Assembly (NCBI RefSeq): GCF_028290625.1
Contig: NZ_JAQGJM010000031.1
Coordinates: 33,760-97,759, forward strand
Source of the DNA: Devosia sp.
GTDB lineage: Bacteria; Pseudomonadota; Alphaproteobacteria; Rhizobiales; Devosiaceae
DNA length: 64,000 nucleotides
Reading direction: 5' to 3'
Shown here: positions 8,953 through 16,719 of the stretch, in pieces
How the letters are laid out: each line of letters starts with the position of its first letter
Position numbering within the stretch: the first letter of the stretch is position 1
Program-made: the position numbers and the translations under genes
Notes under the pieces: generated by a model
What the model saw: only the letters and a program-made list of their open reading frames with translations
Databases searched by the model: none
Told to the model about the DNA's origin: nothing

Positions 8953-10241
8953 TGGTTGAGCCGGATGGAAATGGAGCGGCCATGGCCATCGAGCGCTTCG
9001 ACCTCGGAGAGGATCACCGCGGCCTCGGCAAGCGCCGACAACGAGGTCGGATCGCAGCCGAGGATGGAGGTGCGCTTCATGAAATCGAGCACGCCGAGGC
9101 CCGAGGCAAAGCGGGCAGAGCCAGCAGTCGGCAGGACGTGATTGGAGCCGCCCACATAGTCGCCAATGGCCTCGGGCGTGTGGTGGCCGAGGAAAATGGC
9201 GCCAGCATTGCGGATACGCGGCACCAGCGCCTGGGGATTGTCGATCGCCAGTTCGACATGTTCGGAGGCGAGGCGGTTGGCGAGGGTCACAGCCTCATCG
9301 AGCGAGGGGACGGTGATGACGGCGCCATACTTGTCCCAGCCTTCGCGAGCGAGGGCCTCCTTGGGCAGGATGGCCAGTTGCCGAGCGACTTCGGCGATCA
9401 CCGCCGAGGCGAGGCCCTTTTCGGTAGTGATGAGAATGGAGCGGGCCCCTGCCCCGTGTTCGGTCTGGGCGATGAGATCGGCCGCGACCCAGGCCGGATT
9501 GGCCGAGCCATCGGCGATGACGAGGACTTCGGAGGGGCCAGCGATCATATCGATGCCGACCTGGCCGAAAACCTGGCGCTTGGCGGCGGCGACGAAGGCG
9601 TTGCCGGGGCCGACGATCTTGTCGACAGCTTTGATGGTGGCGGTGCCATAGGCAAGGGCGGCGACGGCCTGGGCGCCGCCGGTGCGGTAAATTTCGGTGA
9701 CGCCGGCAATCTTGGCGGCGGCCAGAATGGAGGAGCTAAGCTGGCCATTGGGCGTGGGCACGACCATGGCGATGCGCTCGACGCCCGCGACCTTGGCGGG
9801 CACGGCGTTCATCAGCACCGAGGACGGATAGGAAGCGAGACCGCCGGGCACGTAGATGCCGACGGCTTCCACTGCGGTCCAGCGATTGCCCAGGGTGACG
9901 CCGAGATGATCCTGGTAGATGTGATCTTCGGGCTTTTGCTTCTCGTGGTGGGCGCGGATGCGGTCATGGGCGAATTGCAGGGCGCCGACGACCTCTGAGG
10001 TAACGCGGGCAGCGCCGCGCTCGATCTCCTCTTCGGTAAACCGGAGGGTCTGGGCGGTGACGCCGGCCTTGTCGAAGGTATTGGTGTATTCGACCACCGC
10101 ATCGTCGCCGCGCTTGCGGACCTCGGCGATGATAGTCGCCACGATATCGCCAACCTCTTGGGAGGATTCGCGTTTGCTGCCGAGCAGGTCGACGAACTCC
10201 GCTTCGAAATTGGCGGCCTGGCTATCGAGGCGAATGGGCAT
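8949..10241 (-). CDS. hisD: Histidinol dehydrogenase
   Basis: 430 residues, the usual HisD length, starting at the ATG at 10241 (MPIRLDSQAANFEAEF); the longer open frame to 10457 overlaps DUF2948 and is not coding. Catalyses the last two steps of histidine synthesis, L-histidinol to L-histidine with NAD. Signature stretches include VPGGLASYPSSVLMNAVPAK, AGPSEVLVIADG and the zinc/catalytic TEHGAGA region. It overlaps the UPF0262-phosphatase gene by 4 bases and follows DUF2948 by 16 bases: one operon. Confidence 0.95.
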   Translation of the reverse strand: MPIRLDSQAANFEAEFVDLLGSKRESSQEVGDIVATIIAEVRKRGDDAVVEYTNTFDKAGVTAQTLRFTEEEIERGAARVTSEVVGALQFAHDRIRAHHEKQKPEDHIYQDHLGVTLGNRWTAVEAVGIYVPGGLASYPSSVLMNAVPAKVAGVERIAMVVPTPNGQLSSSILAAAKIAGVTEIYRTGGAQAVAALAYGTATIKAVDKIVGPGNAFVAAAKRQVFGQVGIDMIAGPSEVLVIADGSANPAWVAADLIAQTEHGAGARSILITTEKGLASAVIAEVARQLAILPKEALAREGWDKYGAVITVPSLDEAVTLANRLASEHVELAIDNPQALVPRIRNAGAIFLGHHTPEAIGDYVGGSNHVLPTAGSARFASGLGVLDFMKRTSILGCDPTSLSALAEAAVILSEVEALDGHGRSISIRLNH

Positions 10242-10257
10242 AAGGAGCGGGACCTTT

Positions 10258-10695
10258 TTAGTCGATGGCGTGAGTGGGGGTATTGCTGGCGCCCCAGGTG
10301 GCACCCAGATCGGCAAGGCGCGCTTCGAGGCATTCGACGCCCAGGCGCACGGTGCCGCCGCCGGCAAATTGCAGCTCGATGATACCGGCAGGCCCGTCAA
10401 TCGGCTGGAACACGATGGCGAGCAGTTCGAGTACGCCGTCGCTGGAATTGGGATCAAAACCGGCGGTGACTACGGACTGGACGGCATCGAAATGCAGCGC
10501 CGCGCGCTTGCGCTGGCCCTTGTCGCGGCGGCCCTGCTTGCCGCTTTCCCAGTCGAAACGGTTCATCAGCAGGGCGAAGCGCCGATCGCCGCGGGCATAG
10601 CCCATATCGGCGACACGCACGACGGCATCCTGCACATGGGCAGAGATGACATCGAGGTCTTCGGTATCGAGCGCCAGGAGCTTCAGGTCAGTCAT
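10258..10695 (-). CDS. DUF2948 family protein
   Basis: 145 residues, beginning MTDLKLLALDTEDLDVISAH, typical of DUF2948, a family that lies between murA and hisD in alphaproteobacteria. No catalytic motif is evident and the function is unknown. It is directly upstream of hisD in the same operon. No strong ribosome site precedes the ATG. The usual close link to murA is broken here by a kilobase of repeats and a membrane-protein gene. Confidence 0.85.
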   Translation of the reverse strand: MTDLKLLALDTEDLDVISAHVQDAVVRVADMGYARGDRRFALLMNRFDWESGKQGRRDKGQRKRAALHFDAVQSVVTAGFDPNSSDGVLELLAIVFQPIDGPAGIIELQFAGGGTVRLGVECLEARLADLGATWGASNTPTHAID

Positions 10696-10900
10696 GGAGT
10701 ATCGGCCCTTTGCATGGAGACGAAGCGTATCTGGTCACGCCCCGTCCGATCTACAAGTTTGTCGGCACGGGGGCAATGCGGGGGTGGATTTTGGGCATGA
10801 GAAATCGCCGCGCGGGTGGGGCCGGGCGGTGCCATTCGAGCGTAGCTCTCATGGCCTTCTCTCCTCAAATCGATCCACTGGATCGAATTGCCCGCTATTG

Positions 10901-11100
10901 CGGGACGGTTCGAAGACTGCGGCATGCGGCGAGACGTGCCTCATGGGTTTGTTTAGTAAGCGAGACAGCGTCTCGCCGCATGCGATGGGGTTTCTGGCCG
11001 CCCGAACGTGGCCATCCTTTGAGTTGGGATGACGAACGTCGCGCTGGCCCAGGGATCGCGCGACCGCATTCCCCTCCCACCAAACTCCCCACGGCCGTTC
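10901..11100. repeat. Dispersed hairpin repeat, copy 1
   Basis: Matches 63803-64000 in the same orientation over its whole visible length, nearly identical in the last 70 bases. It carries a perfect 15-bp stem: GCATGCGGCGAGACG at 10922-10936 pairs with CGTCTCGCCGCATGC at 10969-10983, with a 32-base loop. The conserved flank then continues to about 11100. The true ends are unknown, since copy 2 runs off the window. Confidence 0.85.
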
Positions 11101-11191
11101 GTCGCGAACCCGCAGCCATTGTGGAGATATCGGGGTGGAGTATGCGGGAGGAATTGGGGGTGGGGATAAGATGGGCAGGATCGTGCCACGC

Positions 11192-11340
11192 CCTCGTGGT
11201 TCGAGGCTCGCAAGGGCTCGCACCTCAACAAGAGGGCTACTGATGGAATTGCGGCGTTTCATCGGGTATCGCTGTCTCAATAGATTTCTTTGCCCGAGTA
11301 GTCCTCATGGTGGGAGCGCAGCGAGCCTCGAACCATCAGG
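11192..11340. repeat. Inverted repeat pair (CCTCGTGGTTCGAGGCTCGC type)
   Basis: The 20-mer at 11192-11211 is repeated in inverse orientation at 11321-11340 with two mismatches, enclosing about 110 bp. This GGTTCGAGGCTCGC module is common between genes in Rhizobiales. Confidence 0.65.
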
Positions 11341-11363
11341 ACGTGGCAGGATCGGTGGCTTTC

Positions 11364-11722
11364 GCGGTGACCTTGCGGCTGGGGCGCTACCTCAGGATGG
11401 GCCCCGGCCTGCGCCGGGGTGACACCGTGGGTGGGGCGGCGTTGTGCCAAGCAAGGCGAGAGGCGAGATAGTTTCGTGCGAAACGATACCCCCACCCGGC
11501 CTCCCCCTGGCAGGGGGAGGAGGACGCGCCACTCTTGGAGCGCGATCCAGTTTAACTCACCGGTAGACTCCTCCCCCTCGAGGGGGAGGTTGGGTGGGGG
11601 TGATGAGAGCCACGATGTCGCACTATGCGGCGACCTGGCGGCTGGGGCGATATCTCGGGATGGGTACCGGCCTGCGCCGGTATGACACCGAGTGGGTGGA
11701 GGCATTGTGCCATAGACAAGGC
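11364..11722. repeat. Direct duplication flanking RUP-like palindromes
   Basis: About 95 bp at 11364-11459 recurs at 11627-11722: both contain GCGGCTGGGGCG, CGGCCTGCGCCGG and TTGTGCCA in the same spacing. Between them are the two opposed CTCCCCCT palindromes at about 11489-11518 and 11570-11600. Looks like stepwise insertion of extragenic palindromic elements. Confidence 0.65.
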
Positions 11723-11765
11723 GGTGCGGTGGGAGAGCCGATAGTTTCGGGCTGGAAAGCCAAGA

Positions 11766-12149
11766 CTACGGCGCCGGATTGAACAGCGTTCCGGCCTCTG
11801 CGCCCATCAGCAGATAAAACGCCAGACCGGGCAGGAACACAATGGCGACAATCCAGGTGGGCACCACGCCGCGCGGGTGGACCCGGGCGAACCAGCGCGC
11901 GATCGGCAGGGCGATACGGCCCATGATGATACCGGCCACAATCGCCAGCGCCAGATAAACCAGGACGGACCAAGTCAGGCCCAGCCGCGTGGCGGCGCTG
12001 CTGTCACCGATGATCGTAACGAGCAGCCAGATGGCCGGCGCGATGGTGGTCAGCACCACCGCTGCCAGCAGCACGGGACGGGGCACCGTCCAGGTCAACA
12101 GGATCGGGATCAGGTAGAACCCGAAAACGATCAACGGCAAAACGAACAT
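11766..12149 (-). CDS. Small integral membrane protein, unknown function
   Basis: 127 residues with four predicted membrane segments (starting MFVLPLIVFGFYLIPILLTW). An AGGGGG ribosome site precedes the ATG. It begins 24 bp after the end of murA on the same strand and is probably cotranscribed with it. I recognise no family or motif. It is one of the elements that now separate murA from DUF2948-hisD. Confidence 0.7.
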   Translation of the reverse strand: MFVLPLIVFGFYLIPILLTWTVPRPVLLAAVVLTTIAPAIWLLVTIIGDSSAATRLGLTWSVLVYLALAIVAGIIMGRIALPIARWFARVHPRGVVPTWIVAIVFLPGLAFYLLMGAEAGTLFNPAP

Positions 12150-12173
12150 CGGCGCCCCCTGCCCGGTTCGATA

Positions 12174-13466
12174 TCAGCCGGCGACGCGTTCGATCTCGGC
12201 GCCGCAGCGGCTCAGCTTGTCTTCCAACCGTTCAAAGCCGCGATCGAGATGATAGATCCGGTTGACGACGGTTTCGCCGTGCGCCGCAAGGCCGGCAATG
12301 ACCAGCGACACCGAGGCGCGCAGATCGGTCGCCATGACCTGGGCGCCCTTGAGCGTCGGCTTGCCGGTGACGGTGGCAACCTGGCCCTCGACACGGATAT
12401 CGGCGCCGAAGCGTGCGAGTTCGGCCACGTGCATGTAGCGGTTTTCGAAGATGGTTTCGCGAATGCTGGACACGCCGGACGACATGGTCATCAGCGCCAT
12501 GAACTGGGCCTGCAGATCGGTGGGGAAACCGGGGAATGGATCGGTTTCGACATCGACCGGCTGAATGCCATTGCCATTGCGACGTACGCGCAGGCCATCG
12601 GCCTCCTGGGTCAGGTCCACCCCGGTGCGGGCCAAGATATCAAGCGCCGACTGCAAGTGCTCGGCGCGAGCGCCGCGCAGCAGCACATCGCCACCCGTCA
12701 TCGCGGTGGCCATGGCAAAGGTGCCGGTTTCGATCCGGTCGGGAATCACGTCGACGGTGGCGCCATGCAGCCGCTCGACGCCCTCGATGGTCAGAATGCG
12801 GGTGCCGATGCCGGAAATCTTGGCCCCCATGGCGACGAGGCACTCGGCGACATTGGTGATTTCAGGTTCCATGGCGACGTTCTCAAGTACCGTCACGCCG
12901 CGTGCCAGCGTGGCGGCCATCAGAAGCGTATGCGTCGCGCCGACCGAAACCTTGGGGAAAACGATATGCGCGCCGATCAGGCCGCCCTTGGGCGCCTTGG
13001 CGACGACATAACCTTCATCGATCTCGATGGTGGCACCCAATTCCTTGAGGCCATAGAGAAACAGATCGACCGGACGCGTGCCGATGGCGCAACCGCCGGG
13101 CAGCGAGACACGCGCTTCGTGGGCGCGGGCCAGTAGCGGGCCGATGACCCAGAAGCTGGCACGCATCACCGAGACGAGCTCGTAGGGCGCCGTGGTATCG
13201 ACGATGTCGGCGGCATGGAAGGTCATACGCTGGCCGGCGCCATCGTCCTCGCCGCGACGGCGCCCGTGCACCGCAATATCGACGCCGTGGTTTTCCAGAA
13301 TCCGCTCGAGCTGCTTGACGTCGGCCAGGCGTGGCACGTTCTGCAGGATCAGCGGCTCGTCGGTGAGCAACGAGGCGATCATCAGTGGGAGTGCGGCATT
13401 CTTGGCGCCGGAGATGGGGATTTCGCCCCGGAGCTCATTGCCGCCAACCAAACGAATGCGATCCAT
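12174..13466 (-). CDS. murA: UDP-N-acetylglucosamine 1-carboxyvinyltransferase
   Basis: 430 residues. First committed step of peptidoglycan synthesis: transfers enolpyruvate from PEP to UDP-GlcNAc in the cytoplasm. The start at 13466 ([16 protein letters not shown]) has an AGGA site; the open frame to 13568 is longer than any MurA. Visible landmarks: [10 protein letters not shown] with the catalytic Lys/Asn, and [15 protein letters not shown] with the active-site cysteine that is the fosfomycin target. The family length and order are normal. Confidence 0.96.
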   Translation of the reverse strand: MDRIRLVGGNELRGEIPISGAKNAALPLMIASLLTDEPLILQNVPRLADVKQLERILENHGVDIAVHGRRRGEDDGAGQRMTFHAADIVDTTAPYELVSVMRASFWVIGPLLARAHEARVSLPGGCAIGTRPVDLFLYGLKELGATIEIDEGYVVAKAPKGGLIGAHIVFPKVSVGATHTLLMAATLARGVTVLENVAMEPEITNVAECLVAMGAKISGIGTRILTIEGVERLHGATVDVIPDRIETGTFAMATAMTGGDVLLRGARAEHLQSALDILARTGVDLTQEADGLRVRRNGNGIQPVDVETDPFPGFPTDLQAQFMALMTMSSGVSSIRETIFENRYMHVAELARFGADIRVEGQVATVTGKPTLKGAQVMATDLRASVSLVIAGLAAHGETVVNRIYHLDRGFERLEDKLSRCGAEIERVAG

Positions 13467-13613
13467 TATCGGTATCCTGAAATGATGGGCGTTCTGCCCA
13501 AATCTTGACTGGCGCGCCGGGCGCCGGTGAAAGCCGGTCTTGGTATCCGAGTCATGCCCGAAGGGCAATCGAAGCAGTGAAAGGCGATCCCGGACAGTTC
13601 GCCCGAAAATAGT

Positions 13614-13793
13614 TTACGATGTCTTGCCAGGGTCCAGATCCTGGCCGATCTCCAGGTCCGGCGCGGCGGGCGCCTGGGCATCGGCATCCGCGCGGGCCCG
13701 GGCCTGGCCTTTGCGACGTTTCAGGTTTTCGCGGAGCTTTGCGGCTAATCTTAGCTCGCGCAGCTTGGCCTCATCGGATTTGGACATGGGCAT
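13614..13793 (-). CDS. Small basic conserved protein upstream of murA
   Basis: About 59 residues if started at the ATG at 13793 (MPMSKSDEAKLRELRLAAKL); a GTG at 13814 and an ATG at 13787 are alternatives. The lysine/arginine-rich helix LRENLKRRKGQARARAD followed by an acidic-proline tail resembles short conserved proteins seen near murA in Rhizobiales. No known function; the charged helix suggests nucleic-acid or protein binding, which is inference only. Confidence 0.6.
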   Translation of the reverse strand: MPMSKSDEAKLRELRLAAKLRENLKRRKGQARARADADAQAPAAPDLEIGQDLDPGKTS

Positions 13794-13914
13794 TGCATCC
13801 AGATTGACTGGCACGGGGGTTTAAGCGCTTTTTGGCCTTGCGTCGAGATAAGGCCTATGGCAGTAGAGCCCACGTCGCCGCGCCCGATCGAACCGATCCC
13901 CCAGCGCGCCAGAT

Positions 13915-13989
13915 GCTGCCGTAGCTCAGTGGTAGAGCACCCCCTTGGTAAGGGGGAGGCCGACAGTTCAATCCTGTCCGGCAGCACCA
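13915..13989 (+). tRNA. tRNA-Thr (GGT)
   Basis: 75 nt with acceptor GCTGCCG pairing with CGGCAGC, anticodon loop CTTGGTA giving GGT, T-arm and encoded CCA. A tyrosine-integrase remnant starts about 80 bp downstream, so the 3' end of this tRNA is the likely attachment site of the island. I could not find a second copy of the tRNA 3' end in the window. Confidence 0.97.
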
Positions 13990-14068
13990 TTTCAACACAT
14001 TGATATCGTTGAGACTCTTGATTTCTCAGGGGTTATGTACATTTTCACGTTACAAATCACGTTACAAA

Positions 14069-15708
14069 ATGGTCGGCGCTTTGGCTCGAAAAATACCCTA
14101 CTTGCTGTTTCGCGATGGACGCTACTATGCACGTCGGACGGTACCGCTGGCACTTCGGCGATGCATCGGCACCAACGAACTACGAGGGCCTCTTGGAGCC
14201 GATCGAAAGGTAGCATTAGAGAAGCTGCCCGGCGGGCTAGTGACGATCAACGCTAAACTTGACCATGCCAGGCGCGCCCTTGCCGCTGAGCGTAGTGCGG
14301 AAACGACTCTGGCAGTTGCTCGAGCTGCACCCATGACGGCGTCTGAACTCGCACGAATTCACTACAACGATCAGTTGGCCTTGGACGATGCGTTGCGCGA
14401 TTCCGGCCCGAACTGGGCTTCGGTCGGGATCGACGATTCCTATGTCGCTGATCTGCGCGCCCTTTCATCGGGTGCCTTGCAGGACGACCAGATAGAAACC
14501 GTTCTCGGTAGCTTCCTCAAGCGGTATGCACTGCGGGGAAATCTCAGTGCAGATCGCGGAATGCCGGAATGGCGAAAGGCGGCGCGCGCCATCGCGGAGG
14601 CGGAGCTCCAGGTCTAGCTCGCATGTATGATCGCGACGAAGGCGTCCCGGCGCATGATCTCATCCACCCGCCCCATCTCGCTCCGGTGGTGGAAGATGTC
14701 GTCAAAGAGTCGTTCGTCGAACCATTATCGCTCCGTCACTTGCTAGAGCAGCACCTCAGGCAGTTGGAAGCGCACGGTGGCGGGCTATCCGCCCGAAAAG
14801 CATGGACGCGCGTCTTCGAGGATCTACTGCAGTTTCTGAAGAGCTCGCGAGGGCTGAAGGGGTCGGTCATCCAACACGCGGATGACACCCGTCGGTTGAC
14901 CACAGAGGAGGTCATCGCTTGGCGTGACGCAAGGCTCCAGACCCTTAGCCCGAAAACCGTAAAGGACGTCTGGCTAGCCTCGCTCAAGGCAGTTCTTTCT
15001 GACGCGGTCTCCGATCGGATGCTGACGACCAACGTGGCCAAAGGCGTCAGGGTGCGGATGTATGCCGCGCCTGTTCTGCGTGAGAAGGGCTTCACGGACG
15101 CCGAGGCGCTGGCAGTCCTTAAACGGTGCCTGAAGTACCAGTCACTGAGCCGCGAAAACCCGGCAAATCGCGAATCTGAGCATGTCACCGCGGCGAAACG
15201 GTGGGGGCCTTGGCTCTGCGCCTTCACCGGCGCCCGCGTTGCTGAAATCCTGCAGTTGCGCAAAGCTGACGTGCGAACGGTCGATGGGATCCACTACCTG
15301 CACATCACGCCGGAGGCAGGTAGCGTGAAGAGCAAGAAGTATCGCGACGTGCCGCTCCACCAACAGTTGATAGATATCAACTTTCTTGAGTTCGTCGACC
15401 AATCAGCCGAGGGGCCGCTATTTCATTCGCAAGACGCAGATCCAAAAAAACTGCCCGCGCAAGCTGTATCGGCGCGAGTAGGCAAATGGCTTCAGGCCGA
15501 GAAACTTGTCCCGGAAGGGGTGCAGCCCAATCATGGCTGGCGACACCGCTTCAAGACACTATCTCGCGAAGCTGGGCTGGATCCTCACATTGTCGACAGC
15601 ATCCAGGGGCACACGGGGAGGACCGCATCCGATGGATATGGCGATGTAACCCTCCGCGCTAAGAAGGCCGCAGTCGACAAGCTAGCTGCGTATAAGATTT
15701 ACGACTGA
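14069..15708 (+). pseudogene. Tyrosine recombinase (island integrase), frameshifted
   Basis: Two frames together give one integrase. The N-terminal part (14069-14617, IPYLLFRDGRYYARRTVPLA) is the DUF6538-type arm domain common in tRNA-targeting integrases. At about 14610-14617 the frame stops (TAG), while the next frame continues the same alignment (LARMYDRDEG) to 15708. Losing one base would explain this. The catalytic half is intact by eye: Arg in FTGARVAEILQL, HGWRHRF box, GHTGR box and the tyrosine in DGYGD. It sits just 3' of tRNA-Thr. Either the integrase is dead, or there is a sequencing error at this point. Confidence 0.85.
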
Positions 15709-16012
15709 GCCATCGTCCGCTTGGCGCTCCATTCCGGTCATTCACGACGACTAGTCGATCGCCCGAAAGCCGACATTTCAGCCATCGCGTCCAAATTCTG
15801 GACGATCTTCGATACGTGACCCCGCTGCCTCGTCGCCGGTGCCCACAGCCCTCGAACGCGGCCGGATGATGCCCTAAGCCGAGAACACGTCCATCGTTAG
15901 ACTGACTAGCCGCTACGCTACGCTCTGGAAACAACTCTGGCGCCCCGACGCGCCGCGTACCTTTTACTGCAGGCCTAGGTGGACAAAACTGATTAAATGG
16001 TGTGAGCTCAAC
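15709..16012. other. Intergenic region, nothing recognised
   Basis: 304 bp between the integrase and the CHAT-protease gene. It presumably holds the promoter for the CHAT-STAND unit. The minus-strand open frame here is a shadow without a ribosome site. Confidence 0.4.
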
Positions 16013-16654
16013 TTGGGAAGATCTGTAGGGGCCGTTCAAATTAGCAAGATATTGTTTCTCGCTGCCAACCCGTCTGAAGAAACCAGGCTTCGGCTCGGAC
16101 GGGAAGCAACAGAAATAAAGGATGCTATTCGGGGCAAGCATGGGCTCGCCAAGATTGGCTTTGAGCAGGACCACGCGATTCGGCTCAACTCGATCATTCG
16201 GATTGTCCACGGCGAGATGCCAACCATCGTCCACTTCAGTGGGCATGGCTCCAGTGAGGGCCAACTCATTTTCGAGGATGAAAATGGCAATGCCGCCCCC
16301 GCGCGCGCCGAGCCGATCGCGAACCTATTCAAGTTTGCCGGAGGCAGCACGCGCCTAGTGGTGCTGAATGCTTGCTATAGTGCGCTGCAGGCCGAAGCAA
16401 TAATTGAGCATGTTGACGCGGTCATCGGCATGAACGACGCCATCGGCGACGCTCCGGCCATCGCCTTTGCCCGGACGCTTTACGAGTTGTTGGCACAAGG
16501 TGCCAACCTCAGGCAGGCATTCGAACTGGCCAGGGTTTCGATCGACATCCAGAACCTGCCTGACGCTAACAAGCCGCAACTCTTGGAGCGGATCAAAGGC
16601 TCAGCGTCTTCCACTTATTTGCTCTCCAATGAGGAGCGGCCGCCCCCTCGATAG
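16013..16654 (+). CDS. CHAT-domain (caspase-like) protease module
   Basis: 213 residues from a TTG start (MGRSVGAVQISKILFLAANP). The CHAT/caspase dyad is visible: histidine in VHFSGHGSSEGQ (about residue 78) and cysteine in VVLNACYSALQA (about 121). Such domains are cysteine endopeptidases acting as effectors in bacterial conflict systems. The reading frame ends just after a proline run (ERPPPR, stop 16652-16654), but the next frame continues as a proline/glycine-rich linker straight into the STAND ATPase at 16720. The two are probably one protein split by a one-base loss in the C-run 16643-16647. Confidence 0.8.
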   Translation: MGRSVGAVQISKILFLAANPSEETRLRLGREATEIKDAIRGKHGLAKIGFEQDHAIRLNSIIRIVHGEMPTIVHFSGHGSSEGQLIFEDENGNAAPARAEPIANLFKFAGGSTRLVVLNACYSALQAEAIIEHVDAVIGMNDAIGDAPAIAFARTLYELLAQGANLRQAFELARVSIDIQNLPDANKPQLLERIKGSASSTYLLSNEERPPPR

Positions 16655-16719
16655 CCCCCGCCCCGACTGCGCCGGGGGGCGGGGGCGGCGTTGGCCTGCG
16701 GCCCGCCCAGCCGCTGTAT

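Larger units (their letters stand above)
10696..11765. repeat. Mosaic of intergenic repeats between DUF2948 and the membrane-protein gene
   Basis: About 1.07 kb without a credible gene. It contains a dispersed hairpin repeat (10901-11100), an inverted pair (11192-11211 with 11321-11340), a direct duplication (about 11364-11459 and 11627-11722) and a pair of opposed CCCCACC...CTCCCCCT palindromes (about 11489-11518 and 11570-11600). All frames open here follow the palindromes and lack ribosome sites. The motifs resemble RUP/BIME-type extragenic palindromes common in Rhizobiales. Confidence 0.75.

Noticed and set aside
10895..11280. Minus-strand ORFs of 74-143 codons in the repeat region
   Set aside because: They are created by the repeat (the same frame recurs in the second copy at 63753-63992) and have no ribosome site.
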